A stretch of DNA of 45,479 bases from Collinsella sp. (GTDB lineage: Bacteria; Actinomycetota; Coriobacteriia; Coriobacteriales; Coriobacteriaceae), in contig DXMJ01000013.1 of assembly GCA_019414265.1 (NCBI GenBank), positions 1 through 45,479 on the forward strand, given 5' to 3'. This document shows, in pieces, positions 38,506 to 45,479 of the stretch (the first letter of the stretch is position 1; every line of letters starts with the position of its first letter). The position numbers and the translations under genes were made by a program. Below the pieces are notes generated by a model. The model worked only from the letters and a program-made list of their open reading frames with translations, had not been told where the DNA came from and searched no databases.

Positions 38506-41064
38506 TTACTGCCCAAAGACCTCTTCGGCGATGCGCGCGCTTTCGGCGGCATCCTTGGCGTAGTAGTCCGCTCCGATCTGCTTGGCGTATTCGGGGGTGA
38601 GCACGGCGCCACCTACGATGATCTTGACGCCCGGCACCTCGGCATGAAGCAGCTTGATAGTCTCTTCCATGGCCACGACGGTGGTAGTCATAAGCGCCGA
38701 GAGGCCGACGAGCTTGATGTCACGCTCCCGTACGGTCTTGAGCACCTCTTGCGGATCGACGTCGCGGCCAAGGTCAAAGACGGTGTAGCCGTAGTTATCG
38801 AGCAGCATCTTGACGATGTTCTTACCGATGTCGTGGATATCGCCCTTGACGGTGGCCACGCAGATCTTGCCCTTGTCGGCAATCTCGCCGGCGGGCATCA
38901 GGCGCTTGATGGTGTCGAAGCCCATACGCGCCGCCTCGGCCGAGGCCATGAGCTGCGGCAAGAAGAACTTTCCCTGGTCAAAGAGGACGCCAACCTCGTC
39001 GAGGGCGGGGATAAAGTGATTGTTGATGAGGTCCATGGCGTCGTGATCCGCCAGCAGACGCTCGGTCTCGGCCGCGATCTCACCTTTGCGGCCCGAGACG
39101 ACCATGCGACGGATCGGGTCGTCGTTGCCGTCGGTGCCGGCGGGGCCAGCAGCGGGAGCGGCGTCGGTCGATGCCGCCTGGGCCGCCGCCGGGTTTGCGG
39201 CGATCTTGTACGGATCGGTCCAGCCAGCGTAGCGCTCGATGTATCCGGTCGAGCCCTCGTCCTCAACGCTCAAGACGCGATAGCTGTAGACGGTATCCAT
39301 AAAGCGCTTGGAGCCCGGGTTCATGATGGGGGCGTCCAGGCCCGCGCCAAAGGCGGCAGCCAAAAAGACTGAGCCCAGCAGCGGGCGGGCGGGCAGACCA
39401 AAGCTGATGTTCGACACGCCGAGTGCGCATTTGACGCCCAGACGCTCCTTACACAGGGACATGGCGCGCAGGATCTGTTCGGCCTGGCGTTGATTGGTCG
39501 AGGCGGTCATGACCAGGCAGTCGATGAGGATGCGGTCCGGTCCGATGCCGTAGCGGGCGGCCTCGGCCACGATGCGCTCGGCGATGGCAAAGCGGGCCTC
39601 GGCGGTATCGGGAATGCCGCCTTCGTCGAGCGTAAGGCCGACGACGTTGGTGCCGTAGTGGGCGACCAGCGGAAAGATCTCATCCATGATCTGCTGCTTG
39701 CCGTTAACCGAGTTGATGATGGGCTTGCCGGCGTAGCGGCGCACGGCGGCCTCGACGGCTGCGGGGTCGGTGGAGTCGATCTGCAACGGCAGCAGTGTGG
39801 AACCCTGGAGCTGTTCAGTCGCCTGCTGGATGATCTTGACCTCGTCGATCTCGGGCAGGCCGACGTTGACGTCCAGGATATCGGCGCCCTGTTCCTGCTG
39901 GCTGATGCCCTGGCTCACGACGTAGTCAAGGTCGCCGTCGCGCAGGGCCTGCTGTAGGCGCTTTTTGCCGGTGGGATTGATGCGCTCGCCGATGACAGCG
40001 ATCTTGTGGCCATCGCAGGGGAGGTCCACGACCGTCTGGGCGCTTGTGACCGACATGCTGGGCTTGCGGTGGCGCGGACTGGGCGTGTGGTTATCGATAA
40101 GCGTGCGCAGCGCTGCCATGTGCGCCGGCGTGGTTCCGCAGCATCCGCCGACGACGCTCACGCCGTCGGCGATCATGCCGGCGACGGCCTTGGCGTACTC
40201 GGGGGCCTGGATGTCAAAGACGGTGTTGCCGTCGTCGTCCACGCGGGGGAGTCCCGCGTTTGCCTGCACCATCACGGGTTTATCGGTGACGGTGAGCATG
40301 CGTGCGGCGAGTCCTCGGAGCTCTGCCGGTCCCTGGCTGCAGTTGATGCCCAGGACATTGGCACCGATGGCATCGAGCGTGATGGCGGCGACCTCGGGGC
40401 TCGTGCCCAGGAAGGTGCGGCCGTCCTCCTCGAAGGTCATGGTGGCAAAGACGGGCAGGTCGGAGTTCTCGCGGCAGGCGAGGACGGCGGCCTTGATCTC
40501 GGCCAGGTCGGTCATGGTCTCGATAATAAAGAGGTCAACGCCCGCGGCGACGCCAGCACGCACCTCCTCGGCAAACAGATCGTAGGCCTCATCGAAGCTC
40601 AGGGTGCCCAGGGGACGAAGCAACGCGCCGATAGGGCCGATGTCGCCGGCCACGTAGCGGGCACCGGCCTTGCGGGCGCAGGCGACGGCGGCGGCAAAGA
40701 CATCGGCCACGGTGGCGGCGCCGTCGAGCTTGTGGGCGTTGGCGCCAAAGGTGTTGGCGGTAATCACGTCGCATCCGGCCTCGACGTACTGGCGCTGGAT
40801 GTCGGTGATGACCTGGGGTTCGTCAAAGTTGAGCAGCTCGGGCAGGGCGCCGGCCTTCATGCCAGCGGCCTGCAGCATGGTGCCCATACCGCCGTCAAAC
40901 AGCAGATGCACCGTGCCCTCAATGGCGGCGCGCAGACGATCGTCCTTAATGCGAAGGTCGTCGATCGTGCGCGTCTTGTATGCAGCGCCATTACGACGGG
41001 CAGCATCAACGGGCGCCGCCAGTGCGGCGCCGTCCAGATCGTGAGTGATAAGCGGAGTAAACAT
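38506..41064 (-). CDS. metH: Cobalamin-dependent methionine synthase, without activation domain
   Basis: 852 residues from ATG at 41064, with AGGAGC upstream. Domains in order: homocysteine-binding barrel (FDGGMGTMLQ, GGCCGTTPAHM with zinc cysteines), pterin/methyl-THF-binding barrel (VIGERINPTGKK, then DVNVGLPEIDEV), helical cap, and B12-binding domain with the DxHxxG motif in GDIHDIGKNIVK. The C-terminal AdoMet-binding activation domain of E. coli MetH (about 1,227 residues) is absent; its function is encoded separately just upstream. It transfers a methyl group from 5-methyl-THF to homocysteine. A short Ala-rich linker (about residues 615-650) precedes the cap. The operon order is metF, activation protein, metH. 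Confidence 0.95.
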   Translation of the reverse strand: MFTPLITHDLDGAALAAPVDAARRNGAAYKTRTIDDLRIKDDRLRAAIEGTVHLLFDGGMGTMLQAAGMKAGALPELLNFDEPQVITDIQRQYVEAGCDVITANTFGANAHKLDGAATVADVFAAAVACARKAGARYVAGDIGPIGALLRPLGTLSFDEAYDLFAEEVRAGVAAGVDLFIIETMTDLAEIKAAVLACRENSDLPVFATMTFEEDGRTFLGTSPEVAAITLDAIGANVLGINCSQGPAELRGLAARMLTVTDKPVMVQANAGLPRVDDDGNTVFDIQAPEYAKAVAGMIADGVSVVGGCCGTTPAHMAALRTLIDNHTPSPRHRKPSMSVTSAQTVVDLPCDGHKIAVIGERINPTGKKRLQQALRDGDLDYVVSQGISQQEQGADILDVNVGLPEIDEVKIIQQATEQLQGSTLLPLQIDSTDPAAVEAAVRRYAGKPIINSVNGKQQIMDEIFPLVAHYGTNVVGLTLDEGGIPDTAEARFAIAERIVAEAARYGIGPDRILIDCLVMTASTNQRQAEQILRAMSLCKERLGVKCALGVSNISFGLPARPLLGSVFLAAAFGAGLDAPIMNPGSKRFMDTVYSYRVLSVEDEGSTGYIERYAGWTDPYKIAANPAAAQAASTDAAPAAGPAGTDGNDDPIRRMVVSGRKGEIAAETERLLADHDAMDLINNHFIPALDEVGVLFDQGKFFLPQLMASAEAARMGFDTIKRLMPAGEIADKGKICVATVKGDIHDIGKNIVKMLLDNYGYTVFDLGRDVDPQEVLKTVRERDIKLVGLSALMTTTVVAMEETIKLLHAEVPGVKIIVGGAVLTPEYAKQIGADYYAKDAAESARIAEEVFGQ

Positions 41065-41074
41065 CAATGAGCTC

Positions 41075-41863
41075 CTAATGGCTGGAATAGCAGGTGGTGT
41101 GGGCGGCGCGGAAGCGGCAGTGCTCGCGCATGCGGCAGATATTGCAGGTGGGGCGGCTCTGGGCATCGTGGACCTCGCCGTCAAACAGGCCGATCACCGC
41201 GGTCACGCTCTTGGTGGGCATGAGCAGGCTGGTAGGTGTGACGGTAAGCCCGATGAGCCGCGTGGCGTTGAGTGCAGCCACGATTGAGCGCTGGGCCGTA
41301 AGCGGACAGTCGCCGTAGCCGGGGCTAAAGCGCCAGTTGCCAGCGAGTCCGTGTGCCGCGGCCGCAGCCTTGACTTGCTGGTCCATCTGCTCGACAGCGG
41401 CTTCTACATAGGCAGAGCATGCGGCGTCGAGCACGGCTCCCTCCAGGGGCTGCTGGGCTCCCGTGGTGCGCAGGCGACGCTCGGCGTCCATGCCGAGGGT
41501 GCATGCCATGAGCGCGGCAAAGTGGGCGTCTTTGAGATGGCGATAGATATCGCGACCACGCAGCTCAACGTTGGTGCCGACCAGACGGATGCAGGGCTCT
41601 CCCTGCTCGTCCACGCCCGTGGCATCGACGGCAAACACGCGTCGCACGCCACGGGGCTCAATGTCCAGTTCTAAACGTTCAACGACAAGCTCAATACGCT
41701 GCGACAGTTCGGGCTCAATTTGCTGACCGCTGTAGCCCAGGTAGCGCAGCATCTCGGCACGATCGACGCGGGGATGGTGGGCATCATCGATACGATAAAG
41801 CGCCGGCGACGCAAGGTCGGCCGGCACTTCGACAGCGGTTGTATCGATGTGCGGTTTTTCCAT
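41075..41863 (-). CDS. Separate methionine synthase activation-domain protein
   Basis: 262 residues; its ATG overlaps the metF stop (TAATG at 41865-41861) and its stop lies 10 nt before metH. Two AdoMet-binding motifs of the MetH C-terminal domain are visible: FSPGYGDCPL and TPTSLLMPTKSVTAVIG. The C-terminal CNICRMREHCRF gives three cysteines in a compact cluster that may bind metal. In E. coli this domain is fused to MetH and re-methylates oxidised cobalamin using AdoMet and reduced flavodoxin. Here it is detached, as in several anaerobes, and placed between metF and metH, so it should act in trans on the downstream enzyme. Confidence 0.9.
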   Translation of the reverse strand: MEKPHIDTTAVEVPADLASPALYRIDDAHHPRVDRAEMLRYLGYSGQQIEPELSQRIELVVERLELDIEPRGVRRVFAVDATGVDEQGEPCIRLVGTNVELRGRDIYRHLKDAHFAALMACTLGMDAERRLRTTGAQQPLEGAVLDAACSAYVEAAVEQMDQQVKAAAAAHGLAGNWRFSPGYGDCPLTAQRSIVAALNATRLIGLTVTPTSLLMPTKSVTAVIGLFDGEVHDAQSRPTCNICRMREHCRFRAAHTTCYSSH

Positions 41864-42735
41864 TACCCCAGGCGCTCCATAATGGTTGCGGCGATCGCAG
41901 GACGATTCATAGTGTACAGGTGCAGACCGGCGGCGCCGTGCTCCTTGAGGTCGCAAAGCTGACGGGCGGCATAATCTACACCGGCTGCCTGCAGGCTCTC
42001 GGGATCGTTCTCGTACTTGGCGAGAATCTTGATGACGGGGGAGGGCAGCGATGCGCCGCACATAAAGACCATGCGGCTGATCTGCGACTTGCCCATAAAC
42101 GGCATGATGCCCGCGGTAATGGGCACGGTGATACCGGCCTTGTCGGCAAGCTCGCGAAAACGGTAGAAGCACTCGTTATCAAAGAAGAGCTGCGTCACAA
42201 AGAAGCTCGCGCCGGCGTCCTGTTTTTGCTTGAGGTGTTCGACCGAGACGTTGAGGTCCTCACAGGCAATGTGGCCCTCGGGGTAGGCTGCGGCGCCCAC
42301 ACAAAAGCCGGCGTCGACGAGCTCGGGGATGAGGTCACGGGCGTAGGCGTAGTCCGAGGCGGGCTTGTCGTCCTCGGTCGCGCCGGCAGGGAGATCGCCA
42401 CGCAGGGCCAGGATGTTTTCGACGCCGGCGGTGCGGTACTCATCGATCTTGGCGGCGATATCGGCGTGGGTACGGTCCACACAGGTGAGGTGTGCCACCG
42501 AGGGCGTATCGAATTCGCTCGTAATCATATGTGCGATGGGGGCGGTGGCGGCGCCGTTGCCCGAACCGCCGGCCGAGCAGGTGACCGAGACAAAACTCGG
42601 CGAAAGATTGCACAGATTGCCTGCCACTTCGCGAGCCGTGTCGAGGGTCAGCTCGCCCTTGGGCGGGAACATCTCAAACGAAACGGGCGCGGTGCCTTGG
42701 GATGCTGCCTGCTTAAAAACCTCGTCGACGCGCAT
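41863..42735 (-). CDS. metF: Methylenetetrahydrofolate reductase
   Basis: 290 residues; ATG at 42735 with AAAGGAGC upstream. MetF signatures include VSFEMFPPKGE near the N terminus, VTCSAGGSG, NILALRGDLP, ASFFVTQLFFDNE and the C-terminal GLHLYTMNR. It reduces 5,10-methylene-THF to 5-methyl-THF, the donor for MetH. Length is normal for the bacterial NAD(P)H- or ferredoxin-dependent forms. First gene of the metF-activation-metH operon, with one-base overlap to the next. The upstream region to glnA is shared with a divergent gene and holds strong hairpins. Confidence 0.95.
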   Translation of the reverse strand: MRVDEVFKQAASQGTAPVSFEMFPPKGELTLDTAREVAGNLCNLSPSFVSVTCSAGGSGNGAATAPIAHMITSEFDTPSVAHLTCVDRTHADIAAKIDEYRTAGVENILALRGDLPAGATEDDKPASDYAYARDLIPELVDAGFCVGAAAYPEGHIACEDLNVSVEHLKQKQDAGASFFVTQLFFDNECFYRFRELADKAGITVPITAGIMPFMGKSQISRMVFMCGASLPSPVIKILAKYENDPESLQAAGVDYAARQLCDLKEHGAAGLHLYTMNRPAIAATIMERLG

Positions 42736-42880
42736 ATCGTGCTCCTTTAGATGCTTAGTGCGATGTGTTGTAAGGATTCTACAGCACCACTGCGCCACGA
42801 TGGAGTTTTACTCGCTATTTGGTGATACCAATCGAAAATGCTTCGCTATCGGCATTTCCTATAACAGAGCGGTCAATGTA

Positions 42881-42939
42881 GAATGGGGGCTCTATTGAAT
42901 GGTATCTGATGCGAAATACCAGTTAATAGAGCCCCATTC
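42881..42939. other. Long hairpin between metF and glnA
   Basis: GAATGGGGGCTCTATT (42881-42896) pairs with AATAGAGCCCCATTC (42925-42939), with one bulged G; inside, GGTAT (42901-42905) pairs with ATACC (42916-42920). It lies near the middle of the divergent 424-nt region. It has no T-run, so an operator or a leader structure is more likely than a terminator. Confidence 0.6.
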
Positions 42940-43042
42940 CAAGTTGACTATCCTTAAACCATGGGGAGAGGTCTGCAATTTATACAGTTGATTGGCTGTT
43001 GAGGGCAGCAACACCGCCGCGATGCGGTAACCTCATTGATTG

Positions 43043-43102
43043 GTTTCGCGACAGCAACATAACGGTAATGTCGCGGAAACACGGCGAGTCTAAGCTAGGA
43101 CT
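43043..43102 (+). promoter_or_regulatory. Structured glnA leader
   Basis: GTTTCGCGACA (43043-43053) pairs with TGTCGCGGAAAC (43069-43080), one base bulged, and GAGTC (43085-43089) pairs with GACTC (43098-43102). Both lie within 120 nt before the glnA start and could form a 5' UTR regulatory structure. I cannot match them to a known glutamine riboswitch. Confidence 0.45.
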
Positions 43103-43159
43103 CGTTCGTTAGCAATCAACACCGCTTCTCACGCGGTGCCGATACGAAGGGAGTTCCGT

Positions 43160-45247
43160 ATGGCCGAACTTACTGACCGCTTCGGAACCATGGTGTTCTC
43201 TGAGGAAGTCATGAAGGACTACCTCCCCAAGGACATTTGGAAGCGCCTTGCTGCAACCCTCGAGGACGGTGAGCCGCTCGACCTGGACGTGGCCAACGCC
43301 GTCGCTCACGCCATGAAGGTCTGGGCCATCTCCAAGGGCGCTACGCACTATGCGCACTGGTTCCAGCCGCTTTCGGGCATCACTTCCGAGAAGCACGACA
43401 GCTTCCTCGAGCCCAACCACGACGGCACCGCCATTACCAAGTTTACGGGCAAGAACCTCATCCAGGGCGAGCCGGACGCCTCCAGCTTCCCCAACGGCGG
43501 CCTGCGTGCCACCTTCGAGGCCCGTGGCTACACCGCTTGGGATCCCACCAGCCCCGCCTTTATCAAGGACGACGTCCTGTGCATCCCCACGGCCTTCTGC
43601 TCCTACACGGGCGAGGCCCTGGACAAGAAGACCCCGCTGCTGCGCTCCATGACCGCGCTCTCGCGTGAGTCCAAGCGTGTTTTGGCATTGTTTGGCAAGA
43701 GCCCCAAGAAGGTCGTTCCTTCCGTAGGCGACGAGCAGGAGTACTTCCTGATCAAGAAGGACGCCTACCGCAAGCGCAAGGACCTGGTCATCACCGGCCG
43801 CACGCTCTTTGGCGCCGCTCCCTGCAAGGGCCAGGAGCTCGAGGAGCACTACTTTGGCGCAATCCGCCCCACCGTCTCGTCCTATATGAAGGACCTGGAC
43901 AACGAGCTGTGGGCGCTCGGCATTCCCGCCAAGACCAAGCACAACGAGGTTGCCCCCTGCCAGCATGAGCTCGCACCGGTCTATGGCGAGGTCAACGAGG
44001 CCATCGACCAGAATCTGGTCATGATGGAGAAGATGAAGCTCATCGCCTCCCGCCACGACTTGGTCTGCCTGCTGCACGAGAAGCCCTTCGAGGGCATCAA
44101 CGGTTCGGGCAAGCACAACAACTGGTCGCTTGGCACCGAGTCCGAGAATCTGCTCGATCCGGGCGACACCCCGCTCGACAACCTGCAGTTCATCGTCTTC
44201 CTCACCGCGGTGATCGAGGCCGTCGATAACTATCAGGAGCTCCTGCGTGCCTCCGTTGCCTCGGCCGGCAACGATCATCGTCTGGGCGCCAACGAGGCTC
44301 CTCCGGCGATTATGTCCATCTTCCTGGGCGACCAGCTTACCGAGGTCGTCGAGAAGATCATCGATGGCAAGGCTTCCGTCCATGCCACGCGCGGCGTGCT
44401 CGACCTGGGCGCCGATACCCTGCCCAAGCTGATGCAGGACAACACCGACCGCAACCGCACCTCCCCGTTTGCCTTCACCGGCAACAAGTTCGAGTTCCGT
44501 GCCTGCGGCTCCGAGCAGAACGTCTCCGACTCCAACCTGGTGCTCGATGCCGCCGTGGCCAAGTCGCTCAAGTCCTTCGCCGACGCGCTTGAGGGTACGC
44601 CCGAGGATGAGTTCCAGGACGCCGCGCTCGAGTACTGCAAGAAGGTCCTGACCGACCACCAGCGCATCCTCTTTTCCGGCGATGGCTACTCCGACGAGTG
44701 GCCCGTTGAGGCCGAGAAGCGCGGCCTTGCCAACAACAAGACCACGGCCGACGCCCTGCCCGCCTTTGTTTCCGATAAGGCCATTGCGCTCTTTGAGGAG
44801 ACGGGTGTCCTGACCAAGGCCGAGGCCCAGTGCCGCTACGACTGCAAGCTCGAGAAGTACAACAAGCTCATGAACATCGAGGCCACCACGATGGTTCGCG
44901 AGGCGCGTCGTACCTATCGCCCGGTCATTACTGCCTATGCCACCAAGGTCGCTAAGGGCCTTGAGACTATTCGTGCCGCTGGTGCGGAGGCCGCCATGCA
45001 GTGCGAGCAGAACACGCTCAACAAGCTCTGCAACGGTATCACCGCCATCAACGACTCCATCAAGGCGCTCGATGCCGTGCATCAGAAGGCCGAAGCCCTC
45101 GATGGTCAGGAGCAGGCCAACGTGTACGCGCACGAGGTCGTTCCCGCTATGGATACGCTGCGCGCCGCCGTGGATGCCATGGAGGAGATCGTGGCCGCCG
45201 ACTACTGGCCGGTCCCGACCTACGACGACATTCTGTTCTACGTGTAG
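43160..45247 (+). CDS. glnA: Type III glutamine synthetase
   Basis: 695 residues; ATG at 43160 with AAGGGAG upstream. The large size and motifs such as HWFQPLSGITSEKHDSF, GDEQEYFL, PTVSSYMKDLD, KHNEVAPCQHELAP, GKHNNWS and NDHRLGANEAPP are those of GSIII, found in Bacteroidetes, cyanobacteria and several gut anaerobes. It condenses glutamate and ammonia with ATP to glutamine and is the main ammonia-assimilation step. The long C-terminal helical region, with alternating charged residues, mediates oligomer stacking in the family. The gene is monocistronic with a strong terminator; nagB upstream also produces ammonia. Regulation is probably through the structured leader. Confidence 0.97.
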   Translation: MAELTDRFGTMVFSEEVMKDYLPKDIWKRLAATLEDGEPLDLDVANAVAHAMKVWAISKGATHYAHWFQPLSGITSEKHDSFLEPNHDGTAITKFTGKNLIQGEPDASSFPNGGLRATFEARGYTAWDPTSPAFIKDDVLCIPTAFCSYTGEALDKKTPLLRSMTALSRESKRVLALFGKSPKKVVPSVGDEQEYFLIKKDAYRKRKDLVITGRTLFGAAPCKGQELEEHYFGAIRPTVSSYMKDLDNELWALGIPAKTKHNEVAPCQHELAPVYGEVNEAIDQNLVMMEKMKLIASRHDLVCLLHEKPFEGINGSGKHNNWSLGTESENLLDPGDTPLDNLQFIVFLTAVIEAVDNYQELLRASVASAGNDHRLGANEAPPAIMSIFLGDQLTEVVEKIIDGKASVHATRGVLDLGADTLPKLMQDNTDRNRTSPFAFTGNKFEFRACGSEQNVSDSNLVLDAAVAKSLKSFADALEGTPEDEFQDAALEYCKKVLTDHQRILFSGDGYSDEWPVEAEKRGLANNKTTADALPAFVSDKAIALFEETGVLTKAEAQCRYDCKLEKYNKLMNIEATTMVREARRTYRPVITAYATKVAKGLETIRAAGAEAAMQCEQNTLNKLCNGITAINDSIKALDAVHQKAEALDGQEQANVYAHEVVPAMDTLRAAVDAMEEIVAADYWPVPTYDDILFYV

Positions 45248-45274
45248 GACTGGGACAGCATGCCGTCACGGTTG

Positions 45275-45313
45275 AAAGCCGGGGTCCGCATCGCGCGGGC
45301 CCCGGCTTTTTGT
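45275..45313 (+). terminator. Terminator of glnA
   Basis: AAAGCCGGGGTCCGC and GCGCGGGCCCCGGCTTT form a long stem with one wobble, followed by TTG; the stem and T-run are those of a strong rho-independent terminator. Confidence 0.9.
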
Positions 45314-45337
45314 TTGCGAAGGACGCTTTGGAGTCCG

Positions 45338-45403
45338 TTTTGCTACCGATTTGCCGGGATCCGCACCCTGTCGGGTTCGAATCCCGGTATATCGGTAGCA
45401 AAA
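45338..45403. repeat. Palindrome with a tRNA T-arm-like sequence
   Basis: Outer arms TTTTGCTACCGAT (45338-45350) and ATCGGTAGCAAAA (45391-45403) pair over 13 bp; after a 3x3 internal loop CCGGGAT (45354-45360) pairs with ATCCCGG (45381-45387). The loop holds CGGGTTCGAATCCCG-type T-arm sequence. No acceptor, D arm or anticodon arm can be formed, so this is not a tRNA gene. Confidence 0.7.
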
Positions 45404-45431
45404 AGCCCGTCATCGCGAGGGCAACGGGCTT
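45399..45431 (-). terminator. Terminator of the minus-strand tRNA gene
   Basis: AAGCCCGT (45403-45410) and ACGGGCTT (45424-45431) form an 8-bp stem; read on the minus strand it is followed by a T-run of five. It lies 12 nt after the tRNA 3' end. Confidence 0.75.
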
Positions 45432-45442
45432 CTCATTTTAAA

Positions 45443-45479
45443 TGGTGCCCCCAGCGGGATTCGAACCCGCGATATCCAC
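45443..45479 (-). tRNA. tRNA gene, 3' end only (specificity unknown)
   Basis: On the minus strand the last 37 bases read as part of a variable loop, a T arm (GCGGG TTCGAAT CCCGC), the 3' half of a 7-bp acceptor stem (TGGGGGC), discriminator A and encoded CCA. The anticodon lies beyond the window edge, so the amino acid cannot be assigned. Confidence 0.85.

Noticed and set aside
36988..39372. Plus-strand open frame of 794 codons
   Set aside because: It spans the UPF0210 gene and part of metH on the other strand; the translated sequence is rich in His, Gly and Asp without any domain and is a shadow frame.
39490..41070. Plus-strand open frames opposite metH
   Set aside because: They mirror metH codons; metH has clear motifs, start signal and operon context, so these are shadows.
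43109..45133. Long minus-strand open frame (674 codons) opposite glnA
   Set aside because: It lies wholly over glnA, has no ribosome binding site, and its product is of low-complexity Gly/Val/Leu/Ala type expected from an antisense frame of a GC-rich gene.
45338..45403. A tRNA gene with T-arm-like loop
   Set aside because: No 7-bp acceptor, D arm or anticodon arm can be formed and no CCA end is present; only a palindrome with a T-arm-like loop.

Overview
The window looks like part of the chromosome of a high-GC, gut-associated Coriobacteriia member, most likely Collinsella or a close relative. The basis is the dense GC-rich coding sequence, an LPXTG/sortase pilus locus, GatCAB, type III glutamine synthetase, a large MalT-like/SARP regulator, and a tmRNA tag ending in ALAA. 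This assignment comes from gene content and recognised families; no database was searched.

Layout. 1-3190: the end of a mobB-like gene, an MFS transporter and a Cof-type HAD phosphatase, each followed just after its stop codon by palindromic REP-like repeats. 3191-13158: an AT-richer region with a pilus operon (a large tip-adhesin-like protein with a G9 tract early in the gene, then two paralogous pilins), a strong terminator, a winged-helix regulator whose downstream partner survives only as 14 codons, and a class C sortase. 13159-16887: a 21-bp tandem repeat and gatCAB. 16888-17240: a complex palindromic/tandem non-coding region. 17239-24540: an AraC regulator, divergent paired ABC exporters or importers of the YbtPQ/IrtAB type, then a small membrane-anchored protein plus a P1B-type ATPase. 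A shared palindrome lies upstream of both transporter units. 24544-25971: a RelB-like/PIN toxin-antitoxin pair and an unknown gene. 26211-26764: tmRNA and an inverted copy of its T arm. 26945-31853: a patatin-like lipase, rplM-rpsI, glmM, a PTS EIIA and nagB, so amino-sugar metabolism is clustered. 32304-35300: the large regulator. 35360-42735, all on the minus strand: yhbY, a methyltransferase behind an attenuator-like hairpin, a UPF0210 protein, and a methionine branch (metF, a separate MetH-activation protein, and a MetH lacking that domain). 43160-45247: glnA type III. The right edge cuts a tRNA gene.

How the genes fit together. The pilins and sortase form one surface-display system, and the G9 run could switch the tip adhesin by slippage. 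The AraC/ABC/P-type ATPase block looks like a metal-acquisition and homeostasis regulon. MetF supplies 5-methyl-THF to MetH, and the neighbouring activation protein would reactivate its cobalamin cofactor.

The most striking non-coding signal is a pair of nested palindromic elements of 141 and 142 bp, one after gatB and one after the UPF0210 gene. Both have the same orientation relative to the upstream gene, three conserved boxes at identical offsets (45, 69 and 91 nt from the arm start), and stems and arms of different sequence that keep their pairing. That pattern suggests a structured RNA or a mobile palindromic family.
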